NCBI GenBank assembly: GCA_963764195.1
Contig: CAVXRG010000002.1
Span: 443,807 to 507,806 of the forward strand
Reading direction: 5' to 3'
From: JBDSSS01 sp963764195
GTDB lineage: Bacteria; Actinomycetota; Actinomycetes; Actinomycetales; Dermatophilaceae
DNA length: 64,000 bases
Each line of letters opens with the position of its first letter. Within the stretch, counting starts at the first letter, position 1. The translations under genes were made by a program, and so were the position numbers. Shown here in pieces: positions 8,210-16,471 of the stretch. The notes under the pieces are model-generated. The model saw nothing but the letters and a program-made list of their open reading frames with translations. It ran no database searches and had not been told where the DNA came from.

Positions 8210-9682
8210 TCAGTAGGCGAAGACGAGGGGGGCGTCCTCGTCCCGCTCGCTCGGGTCCTCGGGCTGCTCGAACGGCTCGGCACCCTTGCGGACGTAGTGG
8301 AGGAAGAGCTTGATCTCGACGACGGCGAGCGCGCCGTAGAGGAGGGTGAGCACCGTCATCGAGGTGATCACCTCACCGGTCGACACGCTCGGCGAGACGC
8401 CGGTGGCGGTCGTCATCAGCCCGAAGACGATCCACGGCTGCCGTCCGACCTCGGTGAAGATCCAGCCGAAGGAGTTGGCGAACACCGGCAGGAGCGGAGC
8501 GGCGACAGCGGCATACAGCAGCCATCTCGACGTCGGGAGGCGGCGCCTGCGCGTCATCCACAGCACGGCGAGGGCGATGGCGGCCGCGGCCATCCCGAGC
8601 CCGATCATCAGCCGGAAGGACCAGTAGGTCGTCGGGATGTTGGGGACGTAGTCGGTGGCGGTGTCGGTGACGAGGGGGTTGCCGCTCGCGCCGTACTGCT
8701 GGGCGTACTGCGCCTTGAGGTCGTTGATGCCCCTCACCTCACCGGTGAAGGAACCGGTGGCGAGGAAGCTGAGCAGGCCGGGGATCTCGATGATCGGGTT
8801 GGCGTGCGACCCGTCGAGCGAGCCGATCGTCAGCACCGAGAAGGGAGCGCCCTCACCGGCGGGGACCGACTCGTAGAGCGCCTCGGCGGCCGCCATCTTC
8901 ATCGGCTGGACCTCGGTCATGATCTTGCCCTGGACGTCGCCGGTCGCGACGACGCCGACGGCCGCGACGAGGGTGATGATCGCGCCGATCCGGGTGGCGC
9001 GTCGGTACATCGGGGCGTCGGTGGCACTCGGGTCGGCGTCCGCGGCGGCTCTGGCCTCGCGGCGCATCAGGTAGAGCGCGACGCCCATGACGACGGCGGC
9101 GCCGGCCATGTAGGCGGAGAAGATGACGTGCGGGAAGGTGACGAGCTGGACCTTGTTGGTGAGCACCGCGAAGAAGTCGGTGAGCTCGGCGCGCCCGCTC
9201 TCGGGGTTGAACCGGTAGCCGACGGGGTTCTGCATGAAGGAGTTCGCCGCGAGGATGAAGTAGGCCGACAGCACCGTGCCCACGTGCACGATCCACATGG
9301 TCGCGGCGTGCAGCTTCTCCGGGATGCGCCCCCAGCCGAAGATCCACAGGCCGAGGAAGGTCGACTCGAGGAAGAAGGCGAGCAGGGCCTCGATCGCGAG
9401 CGGGGCGCCGAAGATGTCACCGACGAAGCGCGAGTAGTCCGACCAGTTCATCCCGAACTGGAACTCCTGGACGATGCCGGTGACGAGCCCGAGGGCGAAG
9501 TTGATGAGGAAGAGCTTGCCGAAGAACTTGGCCAGCCGCAGCCACTCCGGCCGGTGCGTGCGCACCCAGGCGGTGTGGAAGATCGCGACGATGAGGGACA
9601 TGCCGATGGTGATCGGCACGAAGAGGAAGTGGTAGACGGTGACGATGGCGAACTGCCATCTGGCCAGGTCTGTGGCATCCAT
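8210..9682 (-). CDS. cydA: Cytochrome bd oxidase subunit I
   Basis: Catalytic subunit carrying hemes b558, b595 and d. Length 490 residues. Visible family residues: His18 in VYHFLFVP (the b595 ligand position), the VTFPHVIFSAYMAGA helix with the axial His of b558, and GRQPWIVFGLMTT, which carries the conserved Met ligand. The quinol loop is short, as in most Gram-positive and actinobacterial enzymes. First gene of the minus-strand cydABDC operon. A GntR-type regulator gene lies divergently upstream, with about 220 bases between that should hold the promoter. Confidence 0.96.
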   Translation of the reverse strand: MDATDLARWQFAIVTVYHFLFVPITIGMSLIVAIFHTAWVRTHRPEWLRLAKFFGKLFLINFALGLVTGIVQEFQFGMNWSDYSRFVGDIFGAPLAIEALLAFFLESTFLGLWIFGWGRIPEKLHAATMWIVHVGTVLSAYFILAANSFMQNPVGYRFNPESGRAELTDFFAVLTNKVQLVTFPHVIFSAYMAGAAVVMGVALYLMRREARAAADADPSATDAPMYRRATRIGAIITLVAAVGVVATGDVQGKIMTEVQPMKMAAAEALYESVPAGEGAPFSVLTIGSLDGSHANPIIEIPGLLSFLATGSFTGEVRGINDLKAQYAQQYGASGNPLVTDTATDYVPNIPTTYWSFRLMIGLGMAAAAIALAVLWMTRRRRLPTSRWLLYAAVAAPLLPVFANSFGWIFTEVGRQPWIVFGLMTTATGVSPSVSTGEVITSMTVLTLLYGALAVVEIKLFLHYVRKGAEPFEQPEDPSERDEDAPLVFAY

Positions 9683-9905
9683 GGAGGGCTCCCGGTCGGT
9701 CGGGTCGGAGCATGACCCGGCCAGCCTACGACACGGCGTAGTACCCAGGCCGCGATCTGGTCGGATCCTCGGGTGACGTGGCCGATGTCACTCCCGTCGG
9801 TATGCCGCTCACCCCGCGGGTGCCCGGGTGGCCCGCTGCCCTCGACGTGGTCTCGGGCGGGACGCGCCCTTGACGCCGGCGGGTCGTCGCTGGCTCACTG
9901 GGCCC
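9683..9905. other. Divergent promoter region cydA / GntR regulator
   Basis: This 223-base region separates cydA (leftward) from the GntR-type gene (rightward). It must contain the cydA promoter. It holds one copy of the octamer GTATGCCG at 9800. I see no clear inverted-repeat operator or consensus -10/-35 pair. If the regulator starts at 9828 instead of 9906, the region shrinks to 145 bases. Confidence 0.5.
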
Positions 9906-10301
9906 GTGCAGGAGCAGCGGCGCCAGGTGTCGGTTGCGGATCTCGCCCTCCGGGTCGACCCGGACGCGGCCGAGCCTCCCTTCGAGCAGGTCCGCGACCA
10001 GGTCGCGGCGTTGGTCGCAGCGGGCCGGTTGCTGCCCGGAGACCGGCTGCCCACGGTGCGCGGCCTGGCCTCGGGTCTCGGGCTCGCGGTGGGCACCGTC
10101 GCGCGCGCCGTCAAGGAGCTCGAGGCGGCTGGTCTCGTCACGACGGGCGGTCGCGCGGGCACGACGGTGGCGGCCGGCGAGCACACGGCCGCCGTTGGGC
10201 TGGCGGTGCTGGCTTCGAGCTTCGCCGCGGCCGCTCGGGACGCCGGGGTCACCGACGACGCGGCCCTGGGGTTGGTCCGGGACGCGCTCCGTCAGCGGTG
10301 A
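9906..10301 (+). CDS. GntR-family regulator, YtrA-like
   Basis: Short GntR-type regulator of the YtrA subfamily: a winged helix with a brief C-terminal helix and no effector domain. The helix-turn-helix is seen in PPFEQVRDQVAALVAAGRLL and RLPTVRGLASGLGLAVGTVARAV, followed by the wing ELEAAGLVTTGGRAGT. From the GTG at 9906 it has 131 residues, which begin just before the conserved region; an upstream start at 9828 would add 26 residues without family character. Relatives regulate adjacent transporter or envelope genes. The divergent cydA is the obvious candidate target, by position only. Its 3' end overlaps a convergent small gene by 53 bases. Confidence 0.8.
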   Translation: MQEQRRQVSVADLALRVDPDAAEPPFEQVRDQVAALVAAGRLLPGDRLPTVRGLASGLGLAVGTVARAVKELEAAGLVTTGGRAGTTVAAGEHTAAVGLAVLASSFAAAARDAGVTDDAALGLVRDALRQR

Positions 10302-10554
10302 TGCCCGGGTGATCTCCGGGTGATCTCCGGGTGAAGTCCGGTGGCTGCCGGCGACGGCGGGCTCGGCGCTCGAGGACCCGGAGGACGGCGCGGCCGAGCT
10401 GCTCGAGCTGGTCGAGGACCGTCACCGCGATGAGGTAGAGCGGCAGGCCGGCCAGGCGGTCGGAGCGCCGGTGACGCCGTCCGCTCGAGTCCTCGAAGGT
10501 CTCGATGGGCCACGCCCCGACCATGTTGGCCCGCGATGGTGGGGTCCAGCTCAT
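10249..10554 (-). CDS. Small unknown protein, convergent with GntR gene
   Basis: I do not recognise this 101-residue protein. The evidence that it is real is the start: the ATG at 10554 follows AGGAGGT with a seven-base gap, close to an ideal ribosome-binding site. The N-terminal half includes a hydrophobic amphipathic stretch (LAGLPLYLIAVTVLDQLEQL, residues 35-54), then an Arg-rich segment and a low-complexity Pro/Arg tail encoded partly by an 11-bp tandem repeat (10306-10338). Its end overlaps the GntR gene on the other strand by 53 bases. It could be membrane-associated. Codon use in the tail is less convincing, so a shorter ancestral protein is possible. Confidence 0.55.
   Translation of the reverse strand: MSWTPPSRANMVGAWPIETFEDSSGRRHRRSDRLAGLPLYLIAVTVLDQLEQLGRAVLRVLERRARRRRQPPDFTRRSPGDHPGITADGARPGPTPGPRRR
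10306..10338. repeat. 11-bp tandem repeat
   Basis: Three copies of CCGGGTGATCT (the last diverged) just after the GntR-type gene stop, read through by the small minus-strand gene. Confidence 0.7.
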
Positions 10555-10819
10555 CGGGTGACCTCCTGCGTCACGGCGGGCGGCGGCTCCGCCCGACGAG
10601 GCTCAGTGCACCGAGGCCGGATTCTGATACGTCCGACCCGCGGAAGGAATCTGCCGGTGATCCTCCGTCATTGCCCCGTTCTCCTGACCGCCTCTTCCCC
10701 GTACAAAAAAGATGCTATTCCTCCGACATCGACAATTGTCTCTGTTAGGTTCAGCGGGTCGTGCCGAGAAGCGGTCGACGCTCGCTTTCATAAAAGCGAA
10801 AAAAGGGACAAATCAGGGG
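10555..10819 (+). promoter_or_regulatory. AT-rich leader of the TasA-like gene
   Basis: The last 140 bases of this 265-base gap are far richer in A and T than the surroundings, with runs such as TACAAAAAAGATGCTATTCC near 10700. Near the gene an inverted repeat TCGCTTT-cata-AAAGCGA (10782-10799) overlaps AAAAGCGAAAAAAGGGA (10792-10808). That second sequence recurs with one change before the signal peptidase gene (11545-11561) and contains the probable ribosome-binding site. A promoter is expected here, but I cannot place -10 and -35 boxes with confidence. Confidence 0.55.
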
Positions 10820-11461
10820 ATGGGGACTTTCTTTATGCTGTCACAAAACAACCGCGTGCGTGCTGCCGTCGGGGTGGGGTCGCTGGCGCTCGTCGCCGCG
10901 GGGCTCGTCGGATCGGTCAACGGCTCGCTCGCGTACTTCACCGACAGCCAGTCGGGGAACGTGTCCGGCTCGGTCGGCTCGATCAAGGGTGCGGTGAGCC
11001 AGGCGGACCTGGCCTTCACCAACCTGCTGCCCGGTGAGGTGCAGACCGTGCAGGCGAACATGACCAACACGGGGCTCAGCAACCAGGACGTCTGGGTGGT
11101 CTTCGACAACGCCGCGGCGCTCCACGCGCTCAACGACCTCGGTACGTACGGTGAGTTCCACATCACCGCAGGCGGCGTCGCGAAGTTCGACTCGGCGAAC
11201 CTCAACAACGACCACAACGGCACGTGTGGTCCCCTCGCGCCGACGGGCTGCTGGCCCGTACCGGAGAAGGTCAAGCTTGCGAGCAACGTCGCGCCCGGCG
11301 GGAAGGTCGGCTACACGTTCGGCTTCGGCTATGGGAGCAAGATCGCGACGCAGTCCCAGGCCGGTGGCGGTGTCTGGAACACGTACACCGCGGCCGACGG
11401 GTCGTCGGCGAGCGGCCTGCCGTACAAGATCGTGGAGACGCAGGTCGGCCAGCAGCCGTGA
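10820..11461 (+). CDS. TasA/camelysin-like secreted protein (SipW-type signal)
   Basis: Secreted or surface protein related to the TasA/CalY group, whose members depend on a dedicated SipW-type signal peptidase and can form fibres in Bacillus. The N terminus has a hydrophobic segment (VGVGSLALVAAGLVGSV) followed by NGSLAYFTDSQSG, the typical border of SipW-processed proteins, with cleavage likely just before YFTDS. The mature part (about 180 residues) is Gly/Ala/Asn-rich beta-type sequence with two cysteines ten residues apart (GTCGPLAPTGCWP), able to form a disulfide. The ATG at 10820 sits 11 bases after AAAGGGA; a second ATG at 10835 with GGGGA gives a more usual signal peptide. A signal peptidase gene follows. 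Fibre formation here is not shown. Confidence 0.75.
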   Translation: MGTFFMLSQNNRVRAAVGVGSLALVAAGLVGSVNGSLAYFTDSQSGNVSGSVGSIKGAVSQADLAFTNLLPGEVQTVQANMTNTGLSNQDVWVVFDNAAALHALNDLGTYGEFHITAGGVAKFDSANLNNDHNGTCGPLAPTGCWPVPEKVKLASNVAPGGKVGYTFGFGYGSKIATQSQAGGGVWNTYTAADGSSASGLPYKIVETQVGQQP

Positions 11462-11475
11462 TCGTGCGCGGCTGA

Positions 11476-11513
11476 ACGAGGGCGGAGGGTCGCTTTCGAC
11501 CCTCCGCCCTCGT
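11476..11513. terminator. Perfect 17-bp hairpin after TasA-like gene
   Basis: Arms 11476-11492 and 11497-11513 pair perfectly over 17 bp around a CTTT loop, 14 bases after the TasA-like stop codon. There is no T-run, as is common for actinobacterial terminators. It probably limits readthrough into the signal peptidase gene, so the secreted protein would be made in excess of its peptidase. Confidence 0.85.
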
Positions 11514-11544
11514 CGGCGCATCGCGTGATTGTCGGACAAATATC

Positions 11545-11561
11545 AAAAGCGACAAAAGGGA
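11545..11561 (+). promoter_or_regulatory. Leader motif shared with the TasA-like gene
   Basis: AAAAGCGACAAAAGGGA lies four bases before the ATG of the signal peptidase gene and differs at one position from 10792-10808. It includes the ribosome-binding site AAAGGGA. Two nearly identical AT-rich leaders in a GC-rich genome suggest a shared post-transcriptional control or joint acquisition. Confidence 0.6.
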
Positions 11562-11565
11562 TTCA

Positions 11566-12084
11566 ATGAAGCGGGCGCTCACCATTCTTTTCGTGATCCT
11601 CGTCGCGTCGTCGGCCCTCGGAACGGGTCTCCTGATGGGGGGTCGACTGGGTTATCAGGCTTTCGTCATCCGCACCGGTTCGATGAAGCCGACCATTCCC
11701 CCGCAGAGTCTCGTCATCGTCAAGACGGGGGAGTACGAGGTGGGCCAGGTCGCGTCGTTCGTCAAGGACGGGATGGTCGTGTCACACCGGATCACCCGCA
11801 AGAATGCCGACGGCAGCCTGACGACGCAGGGTGACGCGAACGACACCCCCGACGTGAGCCCCGTCGAGCCGGCCCAGGTCATCGGGGGCGTCGTCTCGCA
11901 CGTCGACCGGCTCGGCTTCTGGGTGGTCTACCTGCGCAACCCGCTCACGCTCGCCAGCCTGGCGATGCTCGGGGTCTTCCTCTGGGCCGTGCTGCCGTTG
12001 TTCTTCGGGACCGCCGCCACGACGTCCACGGCATCCGCGACCACGCGGCGTCCCGATGGAGCGCCGGCGCCAGAGCCGTCATGA
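11566..12084 (+). CDS. ER-type (SipW-like) signal peptidase I
   Basis: Membrane serine protease that removes signal peptides, of the eukaryotic/archaeal/SipW class and not the usual LepB class. The 172-residue protein has an N-terminal membrane helix (residues 4-26), the catalytic Ser39 in TGSMKPTIP, His74 in VVSHRI where LepB-type enzymes use Lys, and QGDANDTPD (88-96), the SipW-type conserved box with the third catalytic Asp. A second membrane helix follows at about 122-142, then a Thr/Ala-rich tail. It follows the TasA-like gene, its likely substrate, across a strong hairpin and has its own AT-rich leader. Good family match; substrate link by context. Confidence 0.88.
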   Translation: MKRALTILFVILVASSALGTGLLMGGRLGYQAFVIRTGSMKPTIPPQSLVIVKTGEYEVGQVASFVKDGMVVSHRITRKNADGSLTTQGDANDTPDVSPVEPAQVIGGVVSHVDRLGFWVVYLRNPLTLASLAMLGVFLWAVLPLFFGTAATTSTASATTRRPDGAPAPEPS

Positions 12085-12146
12085 TGAACGGTCATTCTGA
12101 GCCCACCCCCTGAACCGTCACCCCGAGGTGGCGAACGGGGTGGCTC

Positions 12147-13460
12147 TCACGGGCGCGACCGCTCGTCGACGATCCGCCGGGCCTTGCCGATCGACCGCTC
12201 GATCGACCCCGGCTCGCGCACCTGCACCCGGCAGGTCGTGCCGACGTGCGTCTTGACCGCGTGCTCGAGGGTGCGGGCGATCTCGTCCGCGGCCCCCGGG
12301 GCGAGCGCCGAGAGGGGCTCGACGAGCACGGTCAGCTCGACGAGCCGCCCCGGCTGGGTCAGCACGCACTGGAAGTAGGGGGACAGGCGCGGCTCGGCGA
12401 GGACGTACTCCTCGATCTGGGTCGGGAAGACGTTGACGCCCCGGACGATCATCATGTCGTCGGTCCGTCCGGTCACCTTCTCCATCCGGCGCATCGACGG
12501 GACCGCCGTGCCCGGCAGCAGCCGGGTCAGGTCCCGGGTGCGGTAGCGGATGACCGGCATCGCCTGCTTCGTCAGCGACGTGAGCACGAGCTCGCCGACC
12601 TCGCCGTCGGGCAGCACCTCCTCGGTGACCGGGTCGATGACCTCGGGGTAGAAGTGGTCCTCCCACAGGTGCAGGCCGTCCTTCGTCGTGGCCGCCTCCT
12701 GGGCCACGCCGGGACCCATCACCTCCGACAGACCGTAGATGTCGACGGCGTCCATCCCGGTGCGGCCCTCGATCTCCCGGCGCATCGACTCGGTCCACGG
12801 CTCGGCGCCGAAGATCCCGACCTCGAGGCTCGTGCCTGCTGGGTCGATGCCGGCGCGCTCCATCTCGTCGAGCAGGCTGAGGAAGTAGGAGGGCGTCACC
12901 ATGATGACGCGCGGCTCGAAGTCCTGGATGAGCTGCACCTGGCGCTCGGTCATCCCGCCGCTCACGGGCACGACGGTCGCGCCGAGCCGCTCCACGCCGT
13001 AGTGGGCGCCGAGCCCACCGGTGAACAGGCCGTAGCCGTAGGCGACGTGGACGAGGTCGCCGGGACGGCCGCCGGCGAGCCGGATCGAGCGGGCCATCAG
13101 GTCCGCCCACGTGTCGATGTCCGCCTTCGTGTAGCCGACGACCGTCGGCCGACCCGTCGTGCCCGAGCTCGCGTGGACCCGCGCCACCTGCGTCCGAGGG
13201 ACGGCGAACATCCCGAAGGGGTAGTTCGCGCGCAGGTCCGCCTTGGCGGTGAACGGCATACGCCTCAGGTCATCGAGCGACTGCAGGTCGTCGGGATGGA
13301 AGCCCTTGTCCTCGAAGGCTGTCCGATAGTGCGGGACGTGGTCGTATGCCGCTCGCACCGTCGTGCGCAGCCGCTCGAGCTGGGTGCTGCGCAGCTCGTC
13401 GACCGACATCGTCGGGATCTCGTGGTCGGGCAGCCGTGACTCCGTCGTCATGCCGCCCAT
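12147..13460 (-). CDS. paaK: Phenylacetate-CoA ligase
   Basis: Activates phenylacetate with ATP and CoA to phenylacetyl-CoA, the entry step of the aerobic phenylacetate pathway. The 437-residue protein has the adenylate-forming motif HASSGTTGRPTVVGYT (about residue 95-110), the YGLSEVMGPG motif near 240, and the C-terminal lid with GRTDDMMIVRGVNVFP and the late lysine in ERSIGKARRI. Of three possible starts, the ATG at 13460 has GGAG eight bases upstream; a GTG at 13469 and an ATG at 13451 have poorer sites. Further phenylacetate genes (paaI, paaH, paaN) lie 6-10 kb to the right; the ring-oxygenase genes paaABCDE are not in the window. Confidence 0.93.
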   Translation of the reverse strand: MGGMTTESRLPDHEIPTMSVDELRSTQLERLRTTVRAAYDHVPHYRTAFEDKGFHPDDLQSLDDLRRMPFTAKADLRANYPFGMFAVPRTQVARVHASSGTTGRPTVVGYTKADIDTWADLMARSIRLAGGRPGDLVHVAYGYGLFTGGLGAHYGVERLGATVVPVSGGMTERQVQLIQDFEPRVIMVTPSYFLSLLDEMERAGIDPAGTSLEVGIFGAEPWTESMRREIEGRTGMDAVDIYGLSEVMGPGVAQEAATTKDGLHLWEDHFYPEVIDPVTEEVLPDGEVGELVLTSLTKQAMPVIRYRTRDLTRLLPGTAVPSMRRMEKVTGRTDDMMIVRGVNVFPTQIEEYVLAEPRLSPYFQCVLTQPGRLVELTVLVEPLSALAPGAADEIARTLEHAVKTHVGTTCRVQVREPGSIERSIGKARRIVDERSRP

Positions 13461-13483
13461 TGTGCCCACTCCGCCCCCCGAAC

Positions 13484-13559
13484 CGTCGAGTGCCCACTTT
13501 CACCCGCCCCCCACCCGTCGAGTGCCCACTTTCGGCCGGGCGAAAGTGGGCACTCGACG
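13484..13559. repeat. Intergenic repeat GTCGAGTGCCCACTTTC, locus 1
   Basis: Three copies of the element core: direct at 13484-13501 and 13516-13533 and inverted at 13542-13559. The last two form a near-perfect 18-bp hairpin around GGCCGGGC. They lie between paaK and the ABC transporter ATPase gene, both read leftward, so the hairpin could end transport-operon transcription. Confidence 0.85.
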
Positions 13560-13565
13560 GGGTGG

Positions 13566-14420
13566 TCAAGGCTCGGTCGCGGCCGCCTCGTCCTGCCGGT
13601 CCTGCTCCTCCTCGGAGTGCATCCGGCGCAGGAACGACCGGGTGCGCTCGTTCTGCGGGTTGCCGAGGACGTCGGCGGGCCGGCCCTGCTCGACGACGAC
13701 GCCGCCGTCCATGAAGACGACGTGGTCGGCGACCTCGCGGGCGAAGCCCAACTCGTGGGTCACGACGATCATCGTCATACCGGCGTCGGCGAGGTCGCGC
13801 ATCACCTTGAGCACGTCACCGACGAGCTCCGGGTCGAGCGCCGACGTCGGCTCGTCGAAGAGCATCAGCTTCGGGTCCATCGCCAGAGCCCGGGCGATCG
13901 CGACCCGCTGCTGCTGGCCGCCGGAGAGGGCGCCGGGGTAGGCCGACGGCTTGTCGCCCAGCCCGACCTGCTCGAGCAGCTCGAGCGCCCGCGCCTTCGC
14001 CGCCTTCTTCGAGACCCCGCGCACCTGGGTCGGTGCCTCGGTGACGTTCTCCAGCGCCGTCATGTGCGGGAAGAGGTTGAACCGCTGGAAGACCATGCCG
14101 ATGTCGCGACGTTGCGCCGCCACCTGCTTGTCGGTGAGGTGGTGCAGGTCGCCGTCCTTCTCCCGGTAGCCGACGAGGTCGCCGTCGACCCAGATGCGGC
14201 CGCCGTCGATCGCCTCGAGCTGGTTGATGCACCGCAGGAAGGTCGTCTTGCCCGAGCCGGAGGGGCCGAGGAGGACGACGACCTGACCGCGACGGACGTC
14301 GAGGTCGATGCCCTTGAGCACCTCGTTGCCGTGGAAGGACTTCGTCACGTTGAGCGCGTGGACGAGCGGCTTCTCGTCGCCGCTGCCGGCGCGCGCCGCC
14401 CGCGTCTGATCGGTGCTCAT
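13566..14420 (-). CDS. Polar amino acid ABC transporter ATPase
   Basis: Cytoplasmic ATPase of a GlnQ/HisP-type amino acid importer, 284 residues. It has Walker A GPSGSGKTTF, the Q-loop (GMVFQRFNLFPHMTALENV), signature LSGGQQQRVAIARAL, Walker B KLMLFDEPTSALDPE and the switch His (VVTHEL). A charged C-terminal extension of about 25 residues (EEEQDRQDEAAATEP) is unusual but short. Its start overlaps the permease stop by 4 bases. Order on the minus strand is binding protein, permease, ATPase. Confidence 0.93.
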   Translation of the reverse strand: MSTDQTRAARAGSGDEKPLVHALNVTKSFHGNEVLKGIDLDVRRGQVVVLLGPSGSGKTTFLRCINQLEAIDGGRIWVDGDLVGYREKDGDLHHLTDKQVAAQRRDIGMVFQRFNLFPHMTALENVTEAPTQVRGVSKKAAKARALELLEQVGLGDKPSAYPGALSGGQQQRVAIARALAMDPKLMLFDEPTSALDPELVGDVLKVMRDLADAGMTMIVVTHELGFAREVADHVVFMDGGVVVEQGRPADVLGNPQNERTRSFLRRMHSEEEQDRQDEAAATEP

Positions 14421-15400
14421 GCCTCACCTCCCGTCCCGGTCGCCCGGGAGAAGCGGCCGCTCCGCGGCGCGGACGGCGTCCCGAAGCCACGGCCGAAGCG
14501 CTTCTCGAGGAAGTACTGGCCCGTCATCAGGACCGACCCGACGATGAGGTACCAGGCGGTGACCGCGACGAACGACGGCATGATGAGCAGGGTCCGCGTG
14601 CCGATCGCCCGGGTCTGGAAGTAGAGCTCGGTGATGATCGGGATCGCCGAGAAGAGCGAGGTGTCCTTGACCATCGCGATCGTCTCGTTGCCCGTCGGCG
14701 GCACGATGACCCGCATCGCCTGCGGGAGCACGATCCGCCGCATCGTCTTGCCGCTGCTCATCCCGAGGGCCTGCGCGGCCTCGTTCTGTCCCTTGTCGAC
14801 CGAGATGATCCCGGCGCGCGCGATCTCGGCCATGTAGGCGGCCTCGGACAGGCCCAGGCCGAGGATGCCGGCGAGCAGCGAGCTGGAGAACTGGTTGACG
14901 TCGAGGGTGAAGAAGGTGAAGTCGCTCGAGAGCCCGAGCAGCGAGGCGAACTGCTGCCCGAAGGGGATGCCGAAGTCGAGCCGGCTGTAGAGGAAGCCGA
15001 TGCCGGTGCCGATCATCCCGAGCAGGACGAGCCGCGGTATGCCGCGGAAGAACCACGTGTACACGAACGAGACCCCGCGCAGCACCGGGTTCTCCGACAG
15101 ACGCATCACGGCGATGAGGACGCCGAGGGTGACGCCGATGATCATCGCGCCGATGGTGCCGACGATGGTCCCCTTGACGAGGCCCTCGAGCACCGGCGTC
15201 TGCTGCATGATCTGCAGGGCGTCGGGGAAGCCCCAGCGTTCGTTGGTCACGAACGAGCTGATCATCATCGCGATGAGCACGAGGATCACGCCGAGGGCGA
15301 CCCACCGCCCCGGGTGTGGCACCGGCCGGGCGTGGATCGTGCCCGGCCGGGCGTCATCGCTGCTGCCTGTGCTGCCGGCGTCGCTGGCGGACTCGGACAT
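14417..15400 (-). CDS. Polar amino acid ABC transporter permease
   Basis: Membrane permease of the HisMQ/GlnP family, 327 residues. Hydrophobic segments begin at about residue 32 (WVALGVILVLIAMMISSFV). The ATPase-contact EAA loop appears as ALGMSSGKTMRRIVLPQAMRVIVPP, a strong match. Cytoplasmic tails at both ends are polar. A single permease implies a homodimer. It starts 8 bases after the binding-protein stop and overlaps the ATPase by 4 bases. Confidence 0.92.
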   Translation of the reverse strand: MSESASDAGSTGSSDDARPGTIHARPVPHPGRWVALGVILVLIAMMISSFVTNERWGFPDALQIMQQTPVLEGLVKGTIVGTIGAMIIGVTLGVLIAVMRLSENPVLRGVSFVYTWFFRGIPRLVLLGMIGTGIGFLYSRLDFGIPFGQQFASLLGLSSDFTFFTLDVNQFSSSLLAGILGLGLSEAAYMAEIARAGIISVDKGQNEAAQALGMSSGKTMRRIVLPQAMRVIVPPTGNETIAMVKDTSLFSAIPIITELYFQTRAIGTRTLLIMPSFVAVTAWYLIVGSVLMTGQYFLEKRFGRGFGTPSAPRSGRFSRATGTGGEA

Positions 15401-15408
15401 GGCGCGGC

Positions 15409-16311
15409 TCAGGGGTTGAGCGCGAAGTCGGAGATCCCGCCGGCCTCGACCGAGTACTTCTTCAGGGCCGCCTCGTAGGACCCGTCGGCCTTGGCGGCCT
15501 TGAGGGCGTCGACGACGGCGTTCGCGAAGTCCGTCGCGTCCTTGGGCAGGACATAGCCGTAGGGAGCGGAGTCGTAGATGTCCCCGAGCGGCTCGAGCTT
15601 GCCGGTCTGTTTCACGGCGTAGAGCCCGACGGGCGAGTCGGCGAGCATCGCGGCCGTCTTGCCGCCGACGAGGTCAGCGGTGACCTGGTCCTGGCCCTCC
15701 TGGATGATCTGCTTGATCTCCGGCTTGCCGGCGTCGGTGCAGGTCTTGCTGCGGGCGGTGAGGTCGTCGAGCTGCACGGTGCCCTTCTGGACGCCGATCG
15801 ACAGGCCGCACGCCTCGTCGATCTTGACGCCCTTCGGGTTGCCCGTCGGGACGATCCACTGGGTGCCGGCGCTGTAGTAGCTGACCATGTTGACCTGCTT
15901 CTTGCGCTCGGGGTTGATCGTGAAGCTCGAGACGCCGATGTCGAACTTGCCGCCCGTCACGCCGAGGATGATGGAGTCGAAGCTGGACGGGACGTACTCC
16001 GCGGTGACCCCGAACTTGGCTGCGACGGCGTTGAACAGGTCGACGTCGAAACCCTCGACCGTCTTGCCGTCGGCGGCGAGCATCTCGTTCGGCGCGTAGG
16101 TCGGGTCGATGCCGACGACGATCTTGCCGGCCGACTTGATCTTCGCGGGCAGCTTCGCGACGAGCGCGGCGTCGGGACCGCTACCGGTCACGGCGGTGGT
16201 CTCGCCACCGGCAGCCGGGGTGGTGGGGGCCATGGAGTCCGAACCGCACGCAGACAGGCCGAGGCCAGCCGCGAGGACTCCGGTGACGGCGATGAGGGAC
16301 ATGCGACGCAT
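15409..16311 (-). CDS. Amino acid ABC transporter binding lipoprotein
   Basis: Extracytoplasmic substrate-binding protein of family 3 (SBP_bac_3), anchored as a lipoprotein. The signal peptide MRRMSLIAVTGVLAAGLG ends in lipobox LSAC with Cys22. The mature part has the family features KIVVGIDPTYAPNEM, GFDVDLFNAVAAKFG and FDIGVSSFTINPERKKQVNMV. Length 300 residues. The ATG at 16311 has GGAAGG ten bases upstream; the frame extends farther but without a signal peptide. The ligand is an amino acid or a close analogue, not decidable from sequence. Confidence 0.92.
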   Translation of the reverse strand: MRRMSLIAVTGVLAAGLGLSACGSDSMAPTTPAAGGETTAVTGSGPDAALVAKLPAKIKSAGKIVVGIDPTYAPNEMLAADGKTVEGFDVDLFNAVAAKFGVTAEYVPSSFDSIILGVTGGKFDIGVSSFTINPERKKQVNMVSYYSAGTQWIVPTGNPKGVKIDEACGLSIGVQKGTVQLDDLTARSKTCTDAGKPEIKQIIQEGQDQVTADLVGGKTAAMLADSPVGLYAVKQTGKLEPLGDIYDSAPYGYVLPKDATDFANAVVDALKAAKADGSYEAALKKYSVEAGGISDFALNP

Positions 16312-16471
16312 GTGGGGGTGTCCTTCCGAGCTTCGCTGGGGATCAGGCGCGACGCTGCGCCGGCTGATCCGCCGATCCTCCCACCTCGTGGGCGCGCCGT
16401 ATCGGGTTGCGGCCGAACCGTTCACGGATCGCGACCTTCGACGGTCCGGGCGCCCGCGCCGGGGGTGGGAC

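Noticed and set aside
10712..10819. Earlier start of the TasA-like gene at 10712
   Set aside because: It would place 36 polar residues before the signal peptide, cross the inverted repeat and the AT-rich leader, and lacks a ribosome-binding site.
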